Assembly: GCA_020847695.1 (NCBI GenBank)
Contig: JADLBP010000048.1
Span: forward strand, 1 to 64,000
Source: Planctomycetota bacterium
GTDB taxonomy: Bacteria; Planctomycetota; UBA1135; GCA-002686595
Length of the DNA stretch: 64,000 bases
Direction of reading: 5' to 3'
The translations under genes were made by a program, and so were the position numbers. Positions 19,080 through 27,607 of the stretch are shown here, in pieces. Each line of letters begins with the position of its first letter. Positions within the stretch are counted from its first letter, which is position 1. The notes beneath the pieces were generated by a model that saw only the letters and a list, made by a program, of their open reading frames with translations, made no database searches and was not told where the DNA came from.

Positions 19080-20177
19080 GTGGTGCAAGGCTCGTCGCAG
19101 CGTGCGTTCGGCGTCGCGGGCGGCGGGGCGCGGGCGCTCGCGCGCAGCGTGCTGACGCGCATCGGCGTGTTCCTCGGCGTCAGCGTGCTCGTGTTCTGCG
19201 TGATCCACGCCGCACCGGGGGATCCGTCGCTCTCGGTCGGCGTCGACGTCGGCGACGCCGTCGCGGTCGCGAGCGACGGCGCGCGCGCACGGTTCCGGGC
19301 GGAGCACTTGCTCGACGCCTCGCTCGTCCGGCAGTACCTGCACTACCTCGGACCGTTCGATCTCTCGCCGCGCGGTCATCCGTGGTTCGGCGGCACCGGT
19401 GAGGATCCGTGGGGCGGGCTCGTGTGCTTCGACTTCGGTCACGAGTTCCGACGCCCGACGATTTCGGTCTCGAGCGAGCTCGCGAAGCGCCTGGCGGTGA
19501 CCGTGCCGCTGACGGCGGTCGCCGTCCTGCTCGCGTATGCGCTCGCGGTGCCTCTCGGCGTCGCGTGCGCGCGCCGCCGGGGCTCCGCGTTCGATCGCGC
19601 GACGAGCACGCTGCTGCTCGCGTGCTTCTCGGTGCCCGCGTACTGGGCGGCGTTGCTCTTGATGCTGGTCTTCGGCGCGCGCGGCCTCGACTGGTTGCCG
19701 ATGCTCGGGCTGCACGACAAGGACGCGGCCGAGTTCGGCGCGTTCGCGAGCGCGCTCGACCTCGCGCGGCACGCGCTGCTGCCGGTGGTCGTGATGACGT
19801 ACGGCGCGCTCGCCTACATCGCGCGGCAGACGCGCGGGGCGATGATCGAGGCTCTCGAATCCGACTACGTGCGCGCCGCGCGAGCACGCGGGCTCGCCGA
19901 GACGCGCGTCGTCTGGCGGCATGCGTTCTCGAACGCAGTTTTCCCGCTGCTGACGCTCGCGGGCTCTCTGTTGCCCGCGTTGGTCGGCGGCTCGGTGCTC
20001 GTGGAGTCGATCTTCGAGCTGCCCGGCGTCGGCCGCTACGCCTACGAGGGTTTCCTCCAGCGCGACTACAACGTCGTGATGGCGACGACGTTGGTCTCCG
20101 CGCTGATGACGCTCGCGGGTCTCGCGCTGTCCGACGCCCTCTACGCGTGGTTCGATCCGAGGGTGCGCCGTGCGTGA
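19080..20177 (+). CDS. Oligopeptide/dipeptide ABC transporter permease (OppB/DppB type)
   Basis: ARSVLTRIGVFLGVSVLVFCVIHAAPGDP...RQTRGAMIEALESDYVRAARARGLAETRVVWRHAFSNAVFPLLT. Confidence 0.93.
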   Translation: MVQGSSQRAFGVAGGGARALARSVLTRIGVFLGVSVLVFCVIHAAPGDPSLSVGVDVGDAVAVASDGARARFRAEHLLDASLVRQYLHYLGPFDLSPRGHPWFGGTGEDPWGGLVCFDFGHEFRRPTISVSSELAKRLAVTVPLTAVAVLLAYALAVPLGVACARRRGSAFDRATSTLLLACFSVPAYWAALLLMLVFGARGLDWLPMLGLHDKDAAEFGAFASALDLARHALLPVVVMTYGALAYIARQTRGAMIEALESDYVRAARARGLAETRVVWRHAFSNAVFPLLTLAGSLLPALVGGSVLVESIFELPGVGRYAYEGFLQRDYNVVMATTLVSALMTLAGLALSDALYAWFDPRVRRA

Positions 20178-21792
20178 CGCGAACCCGAGCTACCTCGCGC
20201 TGGTGCGCCGCCGCTTCCTCGCGCGGCCGTTCGCGAAGCTCGCGCTCGCGACGTTGTTCCTGCTCGCGGGCGTCGCCGTGCTCGCGCCGCTGCTCGCGAA
20301 CGACCGGCCGCTCTACCTGCGCGCGGTCGATCGCGCGGGGTTCGTCTCGGCGCAGCGCACGCTGCCGTTGGTCGCGCGAGAGCTCGCCGACGCGCTCGCG
20401 AGCCCGACTCGGGACGCGGCGGCGATCGAACGCGCGCGGGTCGCGCTCGAGCTGCGGCTCGCGACGCTCGGGCGCGCGGGCGGCGCGTCGGTCGACGCCG
20501 CGCTGCGGCCGCTCGGCGCGCGCGCGCGCGAGCTCGCGGCCCGCGCCGCGCGGATGGACGTCGACCCGCCCGCGACCGAACTCGCCTCGGACCTCGCCGC
20601 GTGGCGCGACGAGCTCGCGCGCGCCGCCGCGGAGCTCGTCGTGCGCGACGCCGCGCATCCGAACGGCCTGGAGCTCGTGCCAGCGACGTCGTACCCGGCC
20701 CTCGCCGCGCTTTCCTGGGTGGACGGCCTCGCGCTCGGCGCGTGGGTCGCGGCGGCGCTCGCGTTCGCGGGCGCGGGCCTCGCGCGCCGTCGACTGGGCG
20801 GAGTGGCCATCGCCGTCGTCGGAACCGCGGGTGCGTTGGTCGGAGCGCTCGCGTGCGCGCTCGTCGGCGAGTCCGGCGCGGCTCCGGGCACCGGACAGAA
20901 GCTCGCCATCGGCCGCGGCGACCTCGTCGTCCAGCGCGCGGTGTTCGCGCCGATCCCGTTCGGCTTCGGCGAGACCAATCTCGGCGAGGCCGAGCGTCCG
21001 CCGAGCTGGTGGAGTTCCGCCGCGCCCGCGACCCACGCGCCGGCGGACGGTCTCGCCGCCGCGCCGTTGACGGTCGAGGTCCGCTACGGCGAGCGGCCGC
21101 TCGGCGATCCGTGGCGTCACCCGTTCGGCACCGACTCGCTCGGTCGCGACCTGGTCGCGCGCTGCGTGTGGGGCGCGCGCGCGAGCCTCGCGATCGGCGC
21201 CGCGGCGGCGTTGGCGGTCGCGTGGATCGGGACGTTGATCGGCGCGCTCGCGGGGCACTTCCGCGGGCGTGTGGACGCGGTGCTCTCGCGCGTGATCGAG
21301 ATCGTCAAGTGCGTGCCGAGCTTCTTCCTCGCGGTGCTCGCGTTGTCGTTGGTGCGCGTCGACGGCGCGACCGCGGCGCTCGCCGTCGCGGTGGTGATCG
21401 CGCTGTTCGGGTGGACCGAGATCGCGCGGCTCGTGCGCGCGGAGTTCCTGCGCAGCGCCGAGCTCGACTGGGTGCTCGCCGCGCGCGCGGTCGGTGTGTC
21501 CGAGACCCGGCTCGTGCTCGTGCACGTGTTGCCGAACGCGCTCTCGCCGGCGATCGTCGCGGCGGTGTTCGCGGTCGCGGGCGCGATCCTGCTCGAGTCC
21601 GCGCTCTCGTTCCTCGGCGTCGGGCTCGCCGAACCGGTGCCGTCGTGGGGCTCGGTGCTCGGCGACGCGCCGAACGCGAGGGTCTGGTGGACGGTGTTGT
21701 TCCCGGGCCTCTTCCTGTTCGTCACGCTGCTCTCCGTGCACCGCGTCGGCGAGGCGCTGCGCGAAGCGCTCGATCCGAGGTCGCGCGCATGA
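20170..21792 (+). CDS. Oligopeptide/dipeptide ABC transporter permease (OppC/DppC type) with a large insertion after TM1
   Basis: C-terminal half HPFGTDSLGRDLVARCVWGARASLAIG...RLVLVHVLPNALSPAIVAAVFAVAGAILLESALSFLGVGLAEPVPSWGSVLGD is canonical; residues ~45-300 are extra. Confidence 0.92.
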   Translation: MRDANPSYLALVRRRFLARPFAKLALATLFLLAGVAVLAPLLANDRPLYLRAVDRAGFVSAQRTLPLVARELADALASPTRDAAAIERARVALELRLATLGRAGGASVDAALRPLGARARELAARAARMDVDPPATELASDLAAWRDELARAAAELVVRDAAHPNGLELVPATSYPALAALSWVDGLALGAWVAAALAFAGAGLARRRLGGVAIAVVGTAGALVGALACALVGESGAAPGTGQKLAIGRGDLVVQRAVFAPIPFGFGETNLGEAERPPSWWSSAAPATHAPADGLAAAPLTVEVRYGERPLGDPWRHPFGTDSLGRDLVARCVWGARASLAIGAAAALAVAWIGTLIGALAGHFRGRVDAVLSRVIEIVKCVPSFFLAVLALSLVRVDGATAALAVAVVIALFGWTEIARLVRAEFLRSAELDWVLAARAVGVSETRLVLVHVLPNALSPAIVAAVFAVAGAILLESALSFLGVGLAEPVPSWGSVLGDAPNARVWWTVLFPGLFLFVTLLSVHRVGEALREALDPRSRA

Positions 21793-22778
21793 ACGCCCGA
21801 GAGCTTCGCACTCCGCTGCTCGCCGTGCGCGACCTCGCCGTGCACTTCGACGCTCCGCACTCGGCCTCCGGAGTCGCGCGCGCGGTCGACGGTGTCGGCT
21901 TCGAGGTCGGCGAGGGCGAGGTGCTCGCGTTGTTCGGCGAGTCGGGTTCCGGCAAGAGCGTCACCGCGCGCGCGATCCTCGGTCTGGTCGAACGGCCCGG
22001 ACGCCTGGTCGCGGGCTCGATCCGTTTCGCGGGGCGCGAGCTCGTCGGTCTCGCGGAGTCCGATTACCGCCGCGTCCGCGGCCGAGAGATCGCGCTCGTC
22101 TTCCAGGATCCCGCCGCGGCGCTGAACCCGGTGTTGACGCTCGGCGAGCAGCTCTGCGAGGCTCCGCGCGCGCATCTCGGGCTCACCGCGGCGGCCGCCC
22201 GCGAGCGCGCGACCGCGTTGCTCGGCGAACTCGGCTTCGACGGCGACTCCGGCTGGCTCGCGCGGTTCCCGCACCAGCTGTCGGGCGGCCAACGGCAGCG
22301 CGCCGCGCTCGCGCAAGCATTGCTCTGCGAGCCGAAGCTGGTGCTCGCCGACGAGCCGACGACCGCGCTCGATCCGACGTTGGTCGCGACCGTCGTCGAG
22401 CTCCTGCGCCGGCGAGCGAGCGAACGCGGAACCGGCGTGCTCTGGATCACGCACGACCTGCGCGTCGCGCGGTCGATCGCAAGTCGCGCGGTGGTGCTCT
22501 ACGCCGGGCGGGTCGTCGAAACCGGGCCGCTCGCGGAGCTCTCGCGCTCACCGCGCCACCCCTACACGCGGGCGCTGTTCGACGCGCGGCCGTCGGCGAC
22601 GCGCCGCGGCTCGCCGTTGCTCGCACCGCAGGGCTCCGCCGGCGATCCGAGCGCGTGGCCGAGCGGTTGTCGGTTCCATCCTCGCTGCCCGTTCGCCGAC
22701 GCGGCGTGCGCCGCGATCGAGCCCGCGCTCGCGCGCGGCGTCGCTTGCCATCATCCGCTCGCGGAGGCCGGACGATGA
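21789..22778 (+). CDS. Oligopeptide/dipeptide ABC transporter ATP-binding protein (OppD/DppD type)
   Basis: MNARELRTPLLAVRDLAVHFDAP...GESGSGKSVTARAILG...SGGQRQRAALAQALLCEPKLVLADEPTTALDPT...CRFHPRCPFADAAC. Confidence 0.93.
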   Translation: MNARELRTPLLAVRDLAVHFDAPHSASGVARAVDGVGFEVGEGEVLALFGESGSGKSVTARAILGLVERPGRLVAGSIRFAGRELVGLAESDYRRVRGREIALVFQDPAAALNPVLTLGEQLCEAPRAHLGLTAAAARERATALLGELGFDGDSGWLARFPHQLSGGQRQRAALAQALLCEPKLVLADEPTTALDPTLVATVVELLRRRASERGTGVLWITHDLRVARSIASRAVVLYAGRVVETGPLAELSRSPRHPYTRALFDARPSATRRGSPLLAPQGSAGDPSAWPSGCRFHPRCPFADAACAAIEPALARGVACHHPLAEAGR

Positions 22779-23563
22779 GCTCGCGCGAGCCGATCCTGGT
22801 CGTCGAGGGACTCGCGAAGACCTACCGGACCGCCGCGGGGCCGGTCGAGGCGTTGCGCGACGTGTCGTTCGAGCTCGCGCGCGGCGAGCGGCTCGCGGTC
22901 GTCGGCGAGTCGGGCTCCGGCAAGAGCACCCTGGTGCGCGCGTTGCTCGCGTTGGTGCGGCCGGACGCCGGGCGCGTGCGGCTCTCGCCGCGCGGCGCGG
23001 GCCGGATGCTCGAGTGGAGCTCGCTCGCCGGGCGCGAGCTCGCCCGCGCGCGCCGCTACGTGCAGCCGGTCTTCCAGGATCCGATGGCGAGCCTCAACCC
23101 GCGTCGTCCGGTGATCGCGGCGGTCGAGGAGCCGTTGGTCGTCCACGGCCTCGCTCGCGGCGACGCGGCGCGCGCGCGCGCGATCGCCTTGTGCGCGGAG
23201 GTCGGCCTCGAGCCCGCGACCGCCGCGCGCTTCCCGCACGAGCTGTCGCTCGGTCAAGCGCAGCGCGCGTGCCTGGCGCGCGCTTTGGCGAGCGAGCCGG
23301 AGCTCCTGGTGCTCGACGAGCCGACCTCGGCGCTCGACGTCGGGCTGCAGGCGCAGATCGTCAACTTGCTGTTCGCCTCGGCGCGGGCGCGTGAGCTCGC
23401 GCTGCTCTTCGTGTCGCACGATCTCGACCTGGTCGGTCACGTCGCCGAGCGCGTGCTCGTGCTCGAGCGCGGCCGGATCGTCGAGGCGGGCGCGGTCGAG
23501 CAGGTGCTCGACGCGCCGCGCCACGAGCACACACGCGCGCTGGTGCGCGCGTGGCAGCTCTGA
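22775..23563 (+). CDS. Oligopeptide/dipeptide ABC transporter ATP-binding protein (OppF/DppF type)
   Basis: MSSREPILVVEGLAKTYRTAAGPVEALRDVSF...GESGSGKSTLVRALLALVRPD...LDEPTSALDVGLQAQIVNLLF. Confidence 0.93.
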   Translation: MSSREPILVVEGLAKTYRTAAGPVEALRDVSFELARGERLAVVGESGSGKSTLVRALLALVRPDAGRVRLSPRGAGRMLEWSSLAGRELARARRYVQPVFQDPMASLNPRRPVIAAVEEPLVVHGLARGDAARARAIALCAEVGLEPATAARFPHELSLGQAQRACLARALASEPELLVLDEPTSALDVGLQAQIVNLLFASARARELALLFVSHDLDLVGHVAERVLVLERGRIVEAGAVEQVLDAPRHEHTRALVRAWQL

Positions 23564-23574
23564 GCGGCCTGGCG

Positions 23575-24318
23575 TCAGCTCGCCGCGGCTGCCTTCGGCG
23601 CGATCGCGACGCCGTAGTGGGCGATCAAGAGCGCGCGCAGCTCGTCGAAGTCGCGGATCGCGTGGTCGGGCGTCTCGGCGGGCGTCGGTTGCGAGCGCGC
23701 CGCGCGGGCGGCCCACACCGTCACCATGCCGAGCTTCTTCGGCGGCGCGATGTCGTTCTTCGGGTTGTCGCCGACGTACATCACCTGGCGCGGCTGGAGC
23801 GCGAGCGTGCGCAGCGCGAGCTGGTAGAGCTTCGGGTTCGGCTTCGAGATCCCGATCTCGTCGGAGATGAAGACCGCCTCGCGATCGAGATAGGGGACCA
23901 GGCCGAGGCGCACCAGCTTCTCCGCTTGCTTCACCGACAAGCCGTGGGTGATCACGCCGAGGCGCAGCCCGGCCGCCTTCAGGTCGTGGAAGAGCTCCTT
24001 CACGCCCGGGAACGTCCGCAGCTCGTGGAACTTGGTGTCGTGGTACGCGGCGACGCCGGCGGCGACGACCAACGAGCGGTTCAGGTTGGTCAGGCTCTCG
24101 CGCGGCAGGCGCAGCAAGAGCTTGTCGAAGTGGTGCTCGTAGTTCGACGAGAACTCGGCGATCACCTCTTCGAGCTCGGCGAAGACGACCTCGGGGTCCG
24201 CCTTCAGGCCCGCGGCGACCATCGCCTTGACCGCGTTGCGGCGCGCTTGCCGGGCGAACCCGGTCGTGTCGCACAGCGTGTCGTCGATGTCGAACAGGAT
24301 CGCGCGGAGCTCGCTCAT
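23575..24318 (-). CDS. HAD superfamily hydrolase
   Basis: MSELRAILFDIDDTLCDTTGFARQARRNAVKAM...GVITHGLSVKQAEKLVRLGL...ISDEIGISKPNPKLY...MYVGDNPKNDI. Confidence 0.92.
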   Translation of the reverse strand: MSELRAILFDIDDTLCDTTGFARQARRNAVKAMVAAGLKADPEVVFAELEEVIAEFSSNYEHHFDKLLLRLPRESLTNLNRSLVVAAGVAAYHDTKFHELRTFPGVKELFHDLKAAGLRLGVITHGLSVKQAEKLVRLGLVPYLDREAVFISDEIGISKPNPKLYQLALRTLALQPRQVMYVGDNPKNDIAPPKKLGMVTVWAARAARSQPTPAETPDHAIRDFDELRALLIAHYGVAIAPKAAAAS

Positions 24319-24412
24319 CGAACGCTGAGCGTAGGGGCTCCTGGTGCGCGCCGCAACGTCGGCGCAGGCCACGATGCGCGCGCGGCGGCGCGCAAGACCG
24401 CCTTCCAAGCGA

Positions 24413-24444
24413 ACGGGGCCCCGCGCGTTCGCGCGGAGCCCCGT
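24413..24444 (-). terminator. GC-rich hairpin downstream of secretin 1; continuous stem only in the minus-strand RNA
   Basis: Plus strand ACGGGGC-C-CCGCGCG-TT-CGCGCGG-A-GCCCCGT; the central C/A mismatch becomes a U-G wobble on the minus strand. Confidence 0.6.
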
Positions 24445-24471
24445 GAATCGGCTCGGACGGTTCCGGATCGA

Positions 24472-27090
24472 TCAGCGACGGGCTTCCAGCTTGGCGAGCT
24501 CGTCGCGCACGTCGGTGATGTGCGCCTTGATCAGGATCATCAGGGTCTTGTTCTCGTCGTCGTAGCCCTCGGACTTGAAGAAGAACCCGACCAGCGGGAT
24601 CTTCGCCGCCCACGGCACTTCGGCCTTCCGCTGGATGTTGCGGATGTTCGACAAGCCGCCGAGCAGGATCGAGCCGCCGTCCGGGATCACCGCGGTGGTG
24701 AACACGCTCTGCACCTCGAGCTCGGGCAGCTGGAACTCCACCGGGGAGGTGTTGCCGCCGAGGGTCGAGGCGAAGGGCCGCAAGGAGATCACCTTCGCGA
24801 CCGTCGGTTGGATCTCGAGCCGCAGGTACTTGCGGTCGTAGAGGATCGTCGGACGGACATCGAGGACGACGCCTTCGGTCAACACGTTGACCTGCGGGTC
24901 GGCGACCGCCTGGAACTGCGCGACTTCGACGTCGAAGTCTTGGATGTAGGCCTGTTGGTTGATCACCGAGACGAACGCGCGTTCGGTGTTGTGGACCGAC
25001 AGGACCTGATCGTTGACGAGCTGGTACTCGCTCGACTTCTCGACGGCGCGCAGGATCGCGGAGACCTGGATGTCGTTCAGGAACGTCAGCTGCGTCGTCA
25101 GACCGCCGATGTTCGAGATCTTGTCGCCGAGGCCCTTCGAGAAGAAGTTCTCGATGTGACCTTTGAAGTCACCGTCTTGGCCGTCGTCGTAGAAGAAGCC
25201 GGCCGAAGGGGGTCCGGAGCCGTTCGAGCCGTCGGATCCAGTGCCGCCGTTGTCGAGGCCGCGAGACGCGTCGTCTTCCTGGCCGTTGGTCAGGTCGTCG
25301 AGGTCGGTGAACGGCGTGCCCGGGTTGTCGAGGCCGCGGAAGTCGACGCCGATCTCTTGGATCCAGTTCGACGCGACCGTCATGAACTTCGACTCGATCG
25401 TCACCAGCGACGAGTTGAAGCGTCGCAGGTCGTTCAGGAACTGGCGGACCTTCGCCTGGACTTCCGGCGAGTGCACGACCAGGACGTGGCCTTCGCCTTC
25501 GTCGATGCGGACGCCTTCTTGCTCCCAGCTGCCCGGCTCGACGTTCTCGACGATCAACGCCTTGAGCTGCGCGACGTCGATCGGGCTCGGGCTCTCGCCC
25601 ACGCCGCCGAACGGGCCGCCGCCGTCGTCGTCCTTCATGTCGTCGAGCAGGCGCAACCGGTCGATGCGCGGGCCGGTGAAGTCGGTCAGACCGAACACCA
25701 GGTCCTGCACGTCGTGGTTGTAGATCAAGAGCTCGCCGCGGGCCTTGGTCTTGGTCGTGACGATCACCGCGTCGTGCTTGACGGTCCAGGAGACCGTGTC
25801 ACCGCACGCCTTGGTGATGATGTTGAGCGCTTGCTCGACCGTCAGCGGGTTCTGCAGCGCCAGGTCGAACACCACGCCGGCTTCGGTCGCCGCCGCTTCC
25901 GCGGCCGGGTCGACCACCAGCGGCAGGCCGGTCATCGTGCGGACGACGTCGACCACCTTCGAGAGGCTCTCTTCCTGCTGGACCGTCAGGCCCGGGATGC
26001 GCGTCGCGGCGAGTTGCTCGCGCAGCGCCTTCTCGGACTCGGGCATCGCCTGCGAGAGGTCGATGCCGCGACGGGTGCCGCGCTTGGCGGTGATGTCGTT
26101 CCAGAAGTCCTCGTCGGGGAGCTCGATGATGTCCGTGTAGGGGACGCGCTTCTCGTCGAGGTCTTCTTGCCAGCGCTTGAACTGCTCGCGCTTCGCGCGG
26201 ACGTAGTCCTCGCGGACTTGCTCGCGGCTGGCGCGGAAGGCGGCGTCGCGGATCTCTTGGGCCTGCTCGTTGCGCGGATCGCGGCGCAGCGTCTGGTCCG
26301 CGTAGTCCATCGCCTTCTCGTACTTGCCGGCTTCGAAGGCGCCGATCGCCTGGTCGAGCAAGTTGGCGACCGCGGCGTCGCGACGCTCGCGCTCGGCCTT
26401 CTCTTGCTCCTTGAGCTTGGCTTGCGCCGCGCGGTTCTCTTCGTCGCGGGCGGCCTTCTCGGCGCCGGCGCGTTGGGCCTTCGCGGCTTCGAGCGTCGTG
26501 GAGACCTCCTTGTCGAGGCCGGCCCAGTCGACGGTCGCCGGCGCCCAACGGATGTGGTTCTCGCACACCGTCAGCTCGCCGATCGCCGCGTCGTAGTCGC
26601 CGCGGGCGAGCAGCAGCTTCGCCTTGTTGTACGACTCCTCGGCGTCCGCGCGCAGCGCTTGCAGCTGCACTTGGTATTGCGCTTCGAGGTCGGCGCTGCC
26701 CGTGCCGAGCACGCCGCTCGTTTCGCCCATCAGCGCGCCGACTTGGTTCAGGAGCTCGCGCGCCTCGACGTGGTCGGGCTCGAGCTCGAGAGCTCGGGCG
26801 ATCTCCGCGCGCGCATCCTCGAAGCGAACGTCCGCCATCAGGGCGCGAGCGTTCGCGAGGTGCTGATCGATCAGGATCGCGTGCTTCTGTTCCTGCAGGG
26901 TCAGGCGTTCGACTTCCTGCTTCTGGAAGTCACCGGCCTGTGCGGGGGCGGGTTTGCCTTGCGCGCCGCCTTGCGGCTGGCCCTGATCGCTCGGGTTTTG
27001 GCCCGGCGCCGCAGTGTCCTGCGAGGGCGTCGAGACGCAGGCCGCCGAGACCAGAAGGACGTAGGGCAGTGCTTTGCCGACGTGGCTCAT
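24472..27090 (-). CDS. TPR-containing secretin (type II/III secretion system protein, GspD-like)
   Basis: Lipoprotein-like N-terminus MSHVGKALPYVLLVSAACVS; TPR-like middle; secretin core VDPQVNVLTEGVVLDVRPTILYDRKYLRLEIQPTVAKV...ELEVQSVFTTAVIPDGGSILLGGLSN...PLVGFFFKSEGYDDENKTLMILIKAHI. 872 aa. Confidence 0.9.
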   Translation of the reverse strand: MSHVGKALPYVLLVSAACVSTPSQDTAAPGQNPSDQGQPQGGAQGKPAPAQAGDFQKQEVERLTLQEQKHAILIDQHLANARALMADVRFEDARAEIARALELEPDHVEARELLNQVGALMGETSGVLGTGSADLEAQYQVQLQALRADAEESYNKAKLLLARGDYDAAIGELTVCENHIRWAPATVDWAGLDKEVSTTLEAAKAQRAGAEKAARDEENRAAQAKLKEQEKAERERRDAAVANLLDQAIGAFEAGKYEKAMDYADQTLRRDPRNEQAQEIRDAAFRASREQVREDYVRAKREQFKRWQEDLDEKRVPYTDIIELPDEDFWNDITAKRGTRRGIDLSQAMPESEKALREQLAATRIPGLTVQQEESLSKVVDVVRTMTGLPLVVDPAAEAAATEAGVVFDLALQNPLTVEQALNIITKACGDTVSWTVKHDAVIVTTKTKARGELLIYNHDVQDLVFGLTDFTGPRIDRLRLLDDMKDDDGGGPFGGVGESPSPIDVAQLKALIVENVEPGSWEQEGVRIDEGEGHVLVVHSPEVQAKVRQFLNDLRRFNSSLVTIESKFMTVASNWIQEIGVDFRGLDNPGTPFTDLDDLTNGQEDDASRGLDNGGTGSDGSNGSGPPSAGFFYDDGQDGDFKGHIENFFSKGLGDKISNIGGLTTQLTFLNDIQVSAILRAVEKSSEYQLVNDQVLSVHNTERAFVSVINQQAYIQDFDVEVAQFQAVADPQVNVLTEGVVLDVRPTILYDRKYLRLEIQPTVAKVISLRPFASTLGGNTSPVEFQLPELEVQSVFTTAVIPDGGSILLGGLSNIRNIQRKAEVPWAAKIPLVGFFFKSEGYDDENKTLMILIKAHITDVRDELAKLEARR

Positions 27091-27245
27091 CGGAGGAAAC
27101 GAAATCGGGTTGTGGTGGGGACCCAGAGGTGTTCGCTCTCTACGTGTCGCGCGCGGCGAGTAACGCAGAAGTCGCTGGAAGGGCGCGGAACGCGGAACGC
27201 CTGGGGATGTCCGGGTGGGACGGAAGACGTGGGACGATGGGGCGC

Positions 27246-27270
27246 GGGCCCCGAGTTCTCGGGGGCTTTC
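27246..27270. other. Hairpin in the secretin 1 leader
   Basis: CCCCGAG-TT-CTCGGGG core within gggccccgagttctcgggggc; 7-bp perfect stem. Confidence 0.5.
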
Positions 27271-27405
27271 GCCCAGAGGGCAGAACGATGGGGGGAGACG
27301 ATCCGATGCAGGATCGCGAGAGAGCTCGAGAGTCCGTCGCCGAGCGCCACGCGGGCACCCGTCTTCAGAGCTTCCGACCCGCTCCGCGACGGAGCGAGGG
27401 GCGGA

Positions 27406-27434
27406 AAGATACCAGCGCCCCCGAGCCTTGGAAA
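27406..27434 (-). promoter_or_regulatory. Candidate promoter for secretin 1
   Basis: Minus strand TTTCCA - 17 bp - TATCTT with a preceding TGG. Confidence 0.45.
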
Positions 27435-27607
27435 GGCGCGTCTCGAAGAACAACGCGCGCGGTGTCAACGACTTAGGGCCACCGGCCGGAGTCCGTACTC
27501 CGGTGCGGGGACGCACGCCGGGCTCGCCGCGTTGGCGCCGGTGTCGCGAGCGCTCGCGCACGCCGAATCCGAGCGCTGCGGCGGCGCGGCTGCGCTCCGG
27601 CGGCGGT

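Noticed and set aside
16812-19922. 1036-aa minus-strand ORF
   Set aside because: Antisense shadow of the OppA/OppB genes; no domain motifs.
27091-27607. Possible housekeeping ncRNA (RNase P, 6S, SRP) in the large intergenic gap
   Set aside because: I could not see the conserved core motifs of any of these; the gap is better explained as a promoter and leader.
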